Below, piece by piece: positions 1 through 5,393 of a DNA stretch of 5,393 nucleotides. The stretch's first letter is position 1; every line of letters begins with the position of its first letter. The notes under the pieces are model-generated. The model was not told the origin of the DNA. It did no database searches and was given only the letters and a program-made list of their open reading frames with translations. Made by a program: the position numbers and the translations under genes. This stretch comes from Rhodospirillaceae bacterium (GTDB lineage Bacteria > Pseudomonadota > Alphaproteobacteria > UBA11136). The DNA lies in the NCBI GenBank assembly GCA_018663165.1, contig JABJES010000130.1, positions 1 to 5,393 of the forward strand, in the 5' to 3' direction.

Positions 1-692
1 AGGAAACAGAGGAACTTGCAGAACTCGGCGACAGCCTGATCATTGATCAATCGCCTGAAGGCCTGCGCATCCAGATCGTCGATCAGGAAGGCATCGCCAT
101 GTTCAGGCGCGGCAGCACAAGCCTTAGCGATGAGGCCCAAAAGCTGATCCAACAGGTCACCAAAGTGATCGAAAAACTACCCAATAAAATTGCAATAACC
201 GGCCATACCGACGCCACAAGATTCACCCGCTATGGCTATGACAATTGGGATTTGTCCACCGACCGGGCTAATTCCTCGCGCCGCGGCCTGATCAAGGCCG
301 GTCTGCCCATTGAACGTATTTTCCGGGTGACCGGGCGCTCATCAGAAGACCCCCTGGACACAGCAGACCCCACCGCACCGGTCAACCGCCGTATCAGCAT
401 CGTGCTTCTGCGCAAACAATTCATCGAACAATACCGACAAGACCAGCACCTTGATGCCGAGGCCGCTGCGAACGTTATCACCCAGGAAAATGAGGAAGCT
501 GTGACCGAAGACACGCCCAAAGATGAAATTCCAGAAGACGTAACCCCCGATGGGGTTCCAGAAGACGTAATCCCCGATGGGGTTCCAGAAGACGTAATCC
601 CCGATGGGGTTCCAGAAGACGTAATCCCCGCCCCCTCGGCAACACCGGATACAATCCCCATAGCCCCCCTGGAATCGGAGACATCACCGTGA
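1..692 (+). CDS. motB: Flagellar motor stator protein MotB, C-terminal part (5' end outside window)
   Basis: The frame is open from base 3, with no start in view before an internal Met codon at 99, so the gene begins upstream; 229 residues are visible. MotB pairs with MotA in the proton-driven flagellar stator, and its OmpA-like periplasmic domain anchors the stator to peptidoglycan. Visible family signatures are LIIDQSPEGLRIQIVDQEG just before base 99, then (counting from the codon at 99) TGHTD at 34-38, NWDLSTDRANSSRR at 49-62 and PVNRRISIVLL at 94-104. These match MotB closely, including the usual peptidoglycan-binding Asp and Arg. The N-terminal membrane helix with the proton-carrying Asp is not in the window. 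After residue 105 the protein continues about 92 residues as an acidic, Pro-rich tail with a 9-residue tandem repeat, longer than in E. coli MotB. The stop overlaps the next gene's GTG by four bases, which suggests translational coupling. MotB is well supported over a generic OmpA protein by the QSPEGLRIQI and NRRIS motifs. Confidence 0.93.
   Translation, partial: ETEELAELGDSLIIDQSPEGLRIQIVDQEGIAMFRRGSTSLSDEAQKLIQQVTKVIEKLPNKIAITGHTDATRFTRYGYDNWDLSTDRANSSRRGLIKAGLPIERIFRVTGRSSEDPLDTADPTAPVNRRISIVLLRKQFIEQYRQDQHLDAEAAANVITQENEEAVTEDTPKDEIPEDVTPDGVPEDVIPDGVPEDVIPDGVPEDVIPAPSATPDTIPIAPLESETSP
531..632 (+). repeat. 27-bp in-frame tandem repeat encoding PEDV(T/I)PDGV
   Basis: Three full 27-bp units lie at 531-557, 558-584 and 585-611, followed by a partial unit at 612-632. 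Units 2 and 3 are identical; unit 1 differs by one base (C instead of T), changing Ile to Thr. Each unit encodes PEDVIPDGV, so copy-number changes keep the motB frame. The preceding residues PKDEI resemble a decayed half unit. Each full unit carries CCCCGATGGGG, a small inverted repeat (4-bp stem, 3-base loop). Near-perfect identity at DNA level points to recent expansion by slippage or unequal recombination, so copy number may vary between strains. Confidence 0.95.
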
Positions 693-1213
693 CCACATCA
701 AGCGAAATCATCCCGGCCCTGACCACCCCGTGGCAGGGAGAGCCACCCGACCCCATCACCCATCCAGATCTTTATCGCGGCGTCATGATGCGCCGGGTTT
801 TGGCCTATGTCGTCGATATCATCGCCATCGTGCTGATCTCCTTGCTCGCTGGCAGCGTCTTTATTGTCGCCGGGATCGCGACGCTCGGTCTGCTCGCCCC
901 CGTGCTGTGGCCACTTTATATACTGATCCCCTTTATCTATAACATGACCCTTATCGGCGGCGAAAAGTCGGCGACGTTTGGCATGCGATTGTTCGAGATC
1001 GAAGTGCGGAATATACTCGACGGCACCCGCCCCTATTACATTCAGGCCGGACTGATGACGGCGCTTTTCTATGTTTCCGTTGCCTTTACGAGCTGGTTGA
1101 TCCTGCTTCTCGCCCTGTTCAATTCCCGTCATCGCACCTTGCATGATTTCTTTTCCACCACCCTTGTTGTGCGCAGCCAGGCGATGGGGGAACTGAAAAG
1201 CAAAACCAGTTAA
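689..1213 (+). CDS. RDD-family integral membrane protein
   Basis: This 174-residue protein belongs to the RDD family, whose members are small inner-membrane proteins of mostly unknown function; some have been proposed as transporters or ion exchangers. The signatures are YRGVMMRRVLAYVVDIIAI at about 29-47, with the family Arg at 35/36 and Asp43 inside the first membrane segment, then GEKSATFGMRLFEIEV at 91-106, and HRTLHDFF at 148-155 with the second conserved Asp (153). Hydrophobic segments lie at about 38-60, 62-85 and 118-144. The GTG start overlaps the motB stop as GTGA, with a purine-rich GGAATCGGAG upstream as a plausible ribosome site. The later ATG at 785 would remove the conserved Tyr-Arg-Gly lead-in, so GTG is preferred. 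The bpt gene follows after 21 bases, a neighbour pairing familiar from Alphaproteobacteria. The substrate or role cannot be read from the sequence. Confidence 0.88.
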   Translation: MTTSSEIIPALTTPWQGEPPDPITHPDLYRGVMMRRVLAYVVDIIAIVLISLLAGSVFIVAGIATLGLLAPVLWPLYILIPFIYNMTLIGGEKSATFGMRLFEIEVRNILDGTRPYYIQAGLMTALFYVSVAFTSWLILLLALFNSRHRTLHDFFSTTLVVRSQAMGELKSKTS

Positions 1214-1234
1214 CCCGTCACAGGGCCGTCTGGA

Positions 1235-1963
1235 ATGAACCGTCCACCGATCACCCTCGACAAGGCTTTTTACCGCAGCGTCCCCCTGCCCTGTCCCTAT
1301 CTCGACAATTTCACCGAACAGCGCATTTTCACCTTCATCGACGAGGATGATTCTCCCCTGCTGGTCGATCTTTTGTCGCGCTCAGGATTCAGACGCAGCC
1401 AGAACACGATTTACCGCCCCCAATGCGAGGGCTGTTCGGCCTGCGTGCCGGTGCGCGCCAAAGCAGATGATTTCACCCCCCGATCAAGCCTCAAGCGAAT
1501 CAAAAAAGCCAATAGAGACCTTGCCGCCACCCTCGTCGAGGCCAGGGCTGGGGAAGAAAATTATGCTCTATTCACGGCCTATGTCCGGTCCCGCCATGGC
1601 GATGGAGATATGGCATTAATGGATTTCGGCGATTTCCAGGAGATGATTGAAATTACACCGGTAGAGACCCGGCTGGCCGAATTTCGTGATTATGAGGGCA
1701 ATCTCATTGGCGCCTGCCTGACCGATATGATGAGTGATGGCCTGTCGGCTGTTTACAGTTTCTTCGACCCCAAGGAAAGCCACCGCAGTTTAGGCAATTA
1801 CATGATCATCTGGCTGATCGAGGAGACCCGCAGAATGGCGCTTCCTCATACTTATCTCGGCTATTGGATCGAAAATTGCCAAAAAATGTCCTACAAAACC
1901 CGCTTTACCCCCCAGGAGCATCTGGTTGAGGGCCAATGGCTGCTCTGGAACGAGCAGAAATAG
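1235..1963 (+). CDS. bpt: Aspartate/glutamate leucyltransferase (aminoacyl-tRNA-protein transferase, Bpt/Ate family)
   Basis: This cytoplasmic enzyme transfers an amino acid from aminoacyl-tRNA to the N-terminus of proteins. In characterised bacterial Bpt, leucine is added to N-terminal Asp or Glu, creating an N-degron recognised by ClpS and degraded by ClpAP. The 242 residues match the short bacterial form. The N-terminal ATE domain (about 10-85) contains LPCPYL with Cys20 and YRPQCEGCSACVPVR with Cys64, Cys67 and Cys70, the conserved cysteine set. The C-terminal GNAT-like domain (about 105-235) contains YSFFDPKESHRSLGNYMIIW at 174-193 and YLGYWIENCQKMSYK at 207-221. Many databases call such proteins arginyltransferase; length and architecture favour Bpt, but the transferred amino acid is not provable here. 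The start is ATG at 1235, 21 bases after the RDD stop, with only a weak AGGG ribosome site at 1222-1225. A 13-bp tandem duplication covers the stop codon. Confidence 0.93.
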   Translation: MNRPPITLDKAFYRSVPLPCPYLDNFTEQRIFTFIDEDDSPLLVDLLSRSGFRRSQNTIYRPQCEGCSACVPVRAKADDFTPRSSLKRIKKANRDLAATLVEARAGEENYALFTAYVRSRHGDGDMALMDFGDFQEMIEITPVETRLAEFRDYEGNLIGACLTDMMSDGLSAVYSFFDPKESHRSLGNYMIIWLIEETRRMALPHTYLGYWIENCQKMSYKTRFTPQEHLVEGQWLLWNEQK

Positions 1964-1982
1964 CGCCCGGAAATAGCGCCCC
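1957..1982 (+). repeat. 13-bp tandem duplication across the bpt stop codon
   Basis: GAAATAGCGCCCG at 1957-1969 is followed directly by GAAATAGCGCCCC at 1970-1982, identical except for the last base. The first copy holds the bpt stop TAG (1961-1963). The second copy puts another TAG at 1974-1976 in a different frame. It looks like a small replication-slippage duplication. Confidence 0.85.
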
Positions 1983-2028
1983 TTGGCACTTTCCATCGGC
2001 GCAAAATAACGGCACAATCGGTCCCGTT

Positions 2029-2289
2029 ATGACAATGAAAATCCATATCCTGAATTTCTGGAACGACCTCTGGGCCTTTCTGCGCCATCTTACCGGCGAC
2101 GATGCCTATGAGCGCTATCTGGCCCATTGGCAGGCCACCCACGCTAACGGACCCGATGAAGGAACCAGCGTGGCATTCAGGGCGGCTGACGGGGCCTCTG
2201 GTGGTGCAGACAGCGCACCCCTCGACCGTAAGGCTTTTTTTCACCGTCACCAGGATGAGAAATGGCAAAAGATCAACCGCTGCTGCTGA
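2029..2289 (+). CDS. YbdD/YjiX-family (DUF466) small protein, CstA partner
   Basis: From the ATG at 2029 this is an 86-residue soluble protein of the YbdD/YjiX family, small cytosolic proteins encoded beside CstA/BtsT transporters and thought to support their activity. The family pattern is visible. The N-terminal helix FWNDLWAFLRHLTGDDAYER (10-29) leads into YERYLAHWQATH, like the G..Y..Y..H pattern of E. coli YbdD. The C-terminus PLDRKAFFHRHQDEKW ends in INRCC, matching the F..R..D.(R/K)(Y/W)...RCC ending of the family. Between these two parts sits a Gly/Ala/Ser/Asp-rich linker of about 25 residues, absent from the 65-residue E. coli protein. ATG 2035 (two codons later) is equally possible. 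The same frame is open back to an ATG at 1936 inside bpt, but those 31 extra residues do not resemble the family. It lies 38 bases upstream of cstA, opposite to the E. coli order. Confidence 0.85.
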   Translation: MTMKIHILNFWNDLWAFLRHLTGDDAYERYLAHWQATHANGPDEGTSVAFRAADGASGGADSAPLDRKAFFHRHQDEKWQKINRCC

Positions 2290-2316
2290 AACTCTGGTGC
2301 CCGGCTTAAAAGACCC

Positions 2317-2324
2317 GAGGGGGG
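2317..2324 (+). promoter_or_regulatory. Ribosome binding site of cstA
   Basis: GAGGGGGG lies three bases before the ATG at 2328; its AGG core (2318-2320) is seven bases from the start codon. It is the strongest Shine-Dalgarno-like sequence in the window and fixes the cstA start. The ybdD-like gene upstream has almost none, so cstA is probably translated more efficiently than its partner. Confidence 0.7.
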
Positions 2325-2327
2325 AAA

Positions 2328-4436
2328 ATGAACGCCATCAATAGTCTCGCAAAGGGCGGGATAAAAACCGTTCTGTGGATCGCCGTCGCAATTCTCGGCG
2401 CTTCAGCACTCGGCGGTATCGCCCTTCACCGGGGCGAGAGCATCAATGCCGGCTGGTTCGTTATCGCCGCCATCTGCGTCTATGCCCTGGGCTATCGCTT
2501 TTACTCCGCCTTCATTGCAGCGCGCGTGCTGACCCTCGATGAAACCCGCGCCACCCCGGCCGAGCGTCTGGAGAACGGGCGCGATTTCTTGCCCACCAAT
2601 AAATGGATCGTCTTTGGCCATCATTTCGCGGCGATTTCCGGCCCCGGCCCGCTGATCGGACCGACTCTCGCCGCCCAGTTCGGTTATCTGCCCGGCACCA
2701 TCTGGATTCTGGTCGGCGCGGTGGTCGGCGGCTGTGTGCAGGATTTCGTCATCCTTTTCTTTTCCATGCGCCGCAACGGGCGCTCTCTGGGCCAGATGGC
2801 CAGAGACGAGCTCGGCCCCATCGGCGGTGCCACCGCCCTGATCGGCGTCATGATGATCATGATTATCCTGATCGCCGTTCTCGGGCTGGTCGTCGTCAAC
2901 GCCATGAAGCACAGCCCCTGGGCGACGGCGACGGTCGGTGCAACCATCCCCATCGCCATCCTGATCGGCCTTTACATGCGTAATATCCGCCCCGGCCGAG
3001 TGATGGAGGCGACCCTGATCGGCGTCACCCTGCTTATCCTCGGCGTCCTCGGCGGCGGTTGGATCGAGCACCACCCGGAATTGCGCCAATGGTTTGATTT
3101 CGGCCCCCAGGAACTCGCCAAGATGGTGATCATTTACGGCTTTGCCGCCGCCACCATGCCGGTCTGGCTGTTGCTCGCCCCTAGAGACTATCTTTCCACC
3201 TTCATGAAGCTCGGCACTATTTTCGCCCTGGCCATCTGTATCGTCATCCTCAACCCGGAAGTAAAGATGCCGGCGGTGACCCAGTTCATCGACGGCTCGG
3301 GGCCGATTTTCGGCGGCAAGCTTTTTCCTTTCGTCTTCATCACCATCGCCTGCGGTGCCATTTCCGGCTTTCATTCGCTCATCTCCAGCGGCACGACGCC
3401 AAAACTTCTGATGAACGAAAAAGACGCCCGCTTTATCGGCTATGGCAGCATGGTGCTTGAATCCTTTGTCGCCATCATGGCGATGATCGCCGCCACCGTG
3501 CTCGACCCCGGTATTTTCTTTGCCATCAACTCTCCCGCCGGAATCGTCGGCGCGGACCCGGCGCAAGCCGTCGCCACCATCACATCCTGGGGCTTTCCGG
3601 TGACCGTTACCGAGATGGAAAACCTCGCCCGGCAGGTCGGCGAGACGACCCTGTTTGCCCGAACCGGCGGCGCGCCCTCTCTCGCCGTCGGCATGGCAAC
3701 CCTTTTTGCCGGCGCGACGTCGGATAAAATGATCGCCATCTGGTACCACTTCGCGATCATGTTCGAGGCCTTGTTTATCCTCACCACCCTGGATGCGGGA
3801 ACCAGGGTTGGGCGCTTTATGCTTCAGGATCTTCTCGGCAATGTGGTGCCGAAACTGGGCCAGACGAGCTGGTATCCGGGCGTCCTGTTCACCTCTTCCC
3901 TGGTGGTCGGGGCCTGGGGCTATTTCCTCTATGCCGGAACCCTTGATCCTCTGGGCGGCATTAACTCGCTGTGGCCACTGTTCGGCATATCAAACCAGAT
4001 GCTGGCCGCCATTGCGCTCTGTGTGGCAACCACCATCATCGTTAAATCCGGCAAGCTGAGATATGTCTGGGTTACCGGCATACCCTTGGCCTGGCTGTTG
4101 CTGGTGACAAGCTGGGCGGCGTTGGAGAAACTGTTCTCGCCTGAACTGCGGGTCGGCTTTCTCGCCCGAGCTGCCGATTTGTCTGAAAAAATCGACATGG
4201 GCATGCTTTCCGGCAAGGCCCTGGAGAGTGCGCCACAACTCATCTTCAACGCCAATTTGAACGCCGCCTTGACGATCTTTTTTCTCGTCATTATCTGGGT
4301 GATGGTCGCCGATACCCTGCGGGTGTGTTACAAGGTGATAAGCGGCCGCAATTACCCGCCATCAAGCGAAACCGCCTATGAGGCACGAAAAACCGGCCCC
4401 GATCTGGCACCTATCCCCGAACCGACCCAGCTCTAG
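2328..4436 (+). CDS. cstA: Carbon starvation protein A, pyruvate/peptide transporter (CstA/BtsT family)
   Basis: This is a complete 702-residue inner-membrane transporter, almost exactly the length of E. coli CstA (701). Family members import peptides or pyruvate, typically when preferred carbon is scarce; E. coli BtsT is a pyruvate symporter, so the substrate cannot be decided here. Conserved stretches include FGHHFAAISGPGPLIGP at 96-112, GCVQDFVILFFSMRRNGRSL at 135-154, APRDYLSTFMKLG at 284-296, SGFHSLISSGTTPKLLMNE at 346-364 and LWPLFGISNQMLAAIAL at 548-564. Roughly 17 hydrophobic segments are visible, the first at 12-32 and the last at about 645-662, with a short charged, Pro-rich C-terminal tail (about 672-702). 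The N-terminal CstA domain spans roughly 40-420 and the C-terminal CstA_5TM-type region about 450-600. The ATG has a strong ribosome site. It follows a YbdD-like gene by 38 bases, supporting a two-gene transport unit. Its TAG stop shares a CTAG with the convergent HD-GYP gene. Confidence 0.95.
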   Translation: MNAINSLAKGGIKTVLWIAVAILGASALGGIALHRGESINAGWFVIAAICVYALGYRFYSAFIAARVLTLDETRATPAERLENGRDFLPTNKWIVFGHHFAAISGPGPLIGPTLAAQFGYLPGTIWILVGAVVGGCVQDFVILFFSMRRNGRSLGQMARDELGPIGGATALIGVMMIMIILIAVLGLVVVNAMKHSPWATATVGATIPIAILIGLYMRNIRPGRVMEATLIGVTLLILGVLGGGWIEHHPELRQWFDFGPQELAKMVIIYGFAAATMPVWLLLAPRDYLSTFMKLGTIFALAICIVILNPEVKMPAVTQFIDGSGPIFGGKLFPFVFITIACGAISGFHSLISSGTTPKLLMNEKDARFIGYGSMVLESFVAIMAMIAATVLDPGIFFAINSPAGIVGADPAQAVATITSWGFPVTVTEMENLARQVGETTLFARTGGAPSLAVGMATLFAGATSDKMIAIWYHFAIMFEALFILTTLDAGTRVGRFMLQDLLGNVVPKLGQTSWYPGVLFTSSLVVGAWGYFLYAGTLDPLGGINSLWPLFGISNQMLAAIALCVATTIIVKSGKLRYVWVTGIPLAWLLLVTSWAALEKLFSPELRVGFLARAADLSEKIDMGMLSGKALESAPQLIFNANLNAALTIFFLVIIWVMVADTLRVCYKVISGRNYPPSSETAYEARKTGPDLAPIPEPTQL

Positions 4437-5393
4437 CCGGTCGCCGCCGCTTTGTCTTCCGCCGGTTGGGTAGAAGTGAAGATGTCTTTGAAAATGGCCA
4501 GCATGTTCTGGTCGAGCTGTTTTTCCATGCTCTCCAAAATGGCAAAGGCCTTTTCAGCCGGATAGGCGGGTTTATAAGACCGCGCATCGGTGAGTGCCCC
4601 GAAGATATCGACAATCGCCGACATCCGCGCCAGATCGTTAAGCTGGCCCCCCTTCAGGCCACGGGGATAGCCCGAGCCGTCGATCTTTTCATGATGCTGT
4701 TCGGCAATGATGACGGCCCCCTTGGTGACGTCTTGAACATCACCAAGCAGATCGCCCGAGCGCACCACATGGTTCTGCATCACCGGCCATTCCTCGTCGT
4801 CGAGCTTGCCCGGCTTATCGAGAATTTCCAGTGGCGTCACCAGTTTACCCACATCGTGCAACAGACCGCCGGTGGAGAGAACGCGCAAATCATTGCCCTC
4901 CATGCCGATGCCATGACCAAACAGGGTCAACAAGGTGGCCACCCGCATGGAATGGACATAGGTGTAATTGTGATGGGACTGAACGGTTTTTAAAATGTCG
5001 TGATGGGCACCGTTGCGCACCGCATCGACAAGAGGCGCACAGCTCACATTGGCCGAGCTGTAACTGATCGGCTCACCCTTTTCGATCGCCGTGGCGATGG
5101 ATTGATATTCCTCCACCGTCATTTTCAAAGGGGCGCGTTCTATCTCCGGCAATTTTTCCCATGAGGCCTCAACCGACTGGTTGATCAAATCCGAGACCGT
5201 GGCGATCAGCGGCAGGGACATGATCGGCCAGGTCATATGACGGCTGGTGGCGCCGAAAAGCTGTTTCATGTCTTTGCATTCGTCGCCCTTCATGCCGATC
5301 AACAGTAAGGGCTGCTGCCTGAAATTAACCCGGGCGGCGTTCGTCGTCAGCCAGTTGACTTCGTTCTGCCACACCCGTTCAATATCAACGATG
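4433..5393 (-). CDS. HD-GYP cyclic-di-GMP phosphodiesterase, likely response-regulator type (5' end outside window)
   Basis: HD-GYP proteins hydrolyse the second messenger cyclic-di-GMP and so influence motility, biofilm and virulence. Counting from the GTG at 5374, the C-terminal domain (about 115-300) has the full metal and catalytic set: TYVHS with His141, HDVGK at 173-177, His202, HH at 227-228, DGSGYP at 232-237 and Asp256, so it should be active. The GTG is probably not the start. The frame stays open to the window edge, reading IVDIER before it, and there is no good ribosome site. The N-terminal part fits the second half of a receiver domain: VDIE as a beta-3 strand with a possible acceptor Asp at 5384-5386, PLLLIGMKGDE (22-32) as beta 4, and HMTWPI (46-51) as beta 5, with Trp where receivers have Lys. 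An RpfG-like regulator with a degenerate receiver is therefore likely; I could not recognise a named orthologue. A helical linker at about 55-114 joins the two domains. Confidence 0.9.
   Translation of the reverse strand, partial: IVDIERVWQNEVNWLTTNAARVNFRQQPLLLIGMKGDECKDMKQLFGATSRHMTWPIMSLPLIATVSDLINQSVEASWEKLPEIERAPLKMTVEEYQSIATAIEKGEPISYSSANVSCAPLVDAVRNGAHHDILKTVQSHHNYTYVHSMRVATLLTLFGHGIGMEGNDLRVLSTGGLLHDVGKLVTPLEILDKPGKLDDEEWPVMQNHVVRSGDLLGDVQDVTKGAVIIAEQHHEKIDGSGYPRGLKGGQLNDLARMSAIVDIFGALTDARSYKPAYPAEKAFAILESMEKQLDQNMLAIFKDIFTSTQPAEDKAAATG

Noticed and set aside
236..759. Two minus-strand open frames rich in Ser/Gly/Thr or Leu/Arg repeats opposite the motB tail.
   Set aside because: Their repeats are the reverse reading of the motB 27-bp repeat, and motB has clear family motifs in this region.
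1983..2018. Possible promoter for the YbdD-like gene: TTGGCA at 1983-1988, with AT-rich ATAACG or CACAAT downstream; also checked as a sigma-54 GG/GC site.
   Set aside because: The -35-like hexamer is good, but no acceptable -10 sits at 16-18 bases spacing, and the GG-N10-GC rule fails.
2403..3749. Long 448-codon minus-strand open frame opposite cstA.
   Set aside because: It is very rich in His, Asp, Gly and Arg with no domain pattern, typical of the antisense of a GC-rich membrane-protein gene; cstA is unmistakable on the other strand.
4437..4475. GC-rich CCGG/CCGCCGG stretch after cstA as a terminator.
   Set aside because: The arms do not form a good uninterrupted stem, there is no T-run, and the stretch codes for the end of the HD-GYP protein.
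4466..5067. Plus-strand open frames opposite the HD-GYP gene.
   Set aside because: The minus strand carries every HD-GYP motif; the plus frames have no recognisable features or ribosome sites.

Overview
The window looks like part of an alphaproteobacterial chromosome with moderately high GC. An order such as Rhodospirillales is plausible but not proven. The evidence is an RDD-family gene next to a short bacterial leucyl/arginyl-protein transferase gene (a pairing I associate with Alphaproteobacteria), a MotB-type flagellar stator, and uniform GC-rich third-position codon use. There is no sign of phage, transposon, CRISPR, rRNA or tRNA. The region is very compact, and no gap between genes exceeds about 65 bases.

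Layout, left to right. (1) Bases 1-692, + strand: the 3' part of motB, whose 5' end lies outside the window. It encodes the periplasmic peptidoglycan-binding domain followed by an acidic, proline-rich tail built from a 9-residue tandem repeat. (2) 689-1213, +: a small RDD-family membrane protein that starts with GTG inside the motB stop (GTGA overlap). (3) 1235-1963, +: bpt, an aminoacyl-tRNA-protein transferase of the N-degron pathway. (4) About 2029-2289, +: a small YbdD/YjiX-family (DUF466) protein ending in the family's Arg-Cys-Cys. (5) 2328-4436, +: cstA, a full-length carbon-starvation/pyruvate-peptide transporter. (6) 4433-5393, - strand, running off the right edge: an HD-GYP cyclic-di-GMP phosphodiesterase with all expected catalytic residues. 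It is preceded by what looks like a degenerate receiver domain.

The five + strand genes are close enough to be co-transcribed, although none of the gaps was shown to contain or lack a promoter. The clearest functional unit is the ybdD-like gene plus cstA: the small protein is the usual companion of CstA/BtsT transporters, here placed upstream of cstA rather than downstream as in E. coli. Bpt (protein turnover) and CstA (peptide or pyruvate uptake) both fit nutrient recycling. MotB and the HD-GYP protein both fit control of motility. Any link between these two pairs is inference from position only.

The main oddities are the motB tail repeat, the reversed ybdD-cstA order with a long linker in the YbdD-like protein, the start-site ambiguity and 13-bp tandem duplication at the bpt end, and a single CTAG that supplies the stop codons of cstA and the HD-GYP gene on opposite strands. 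I see no strong case for a wholly new biological system here.
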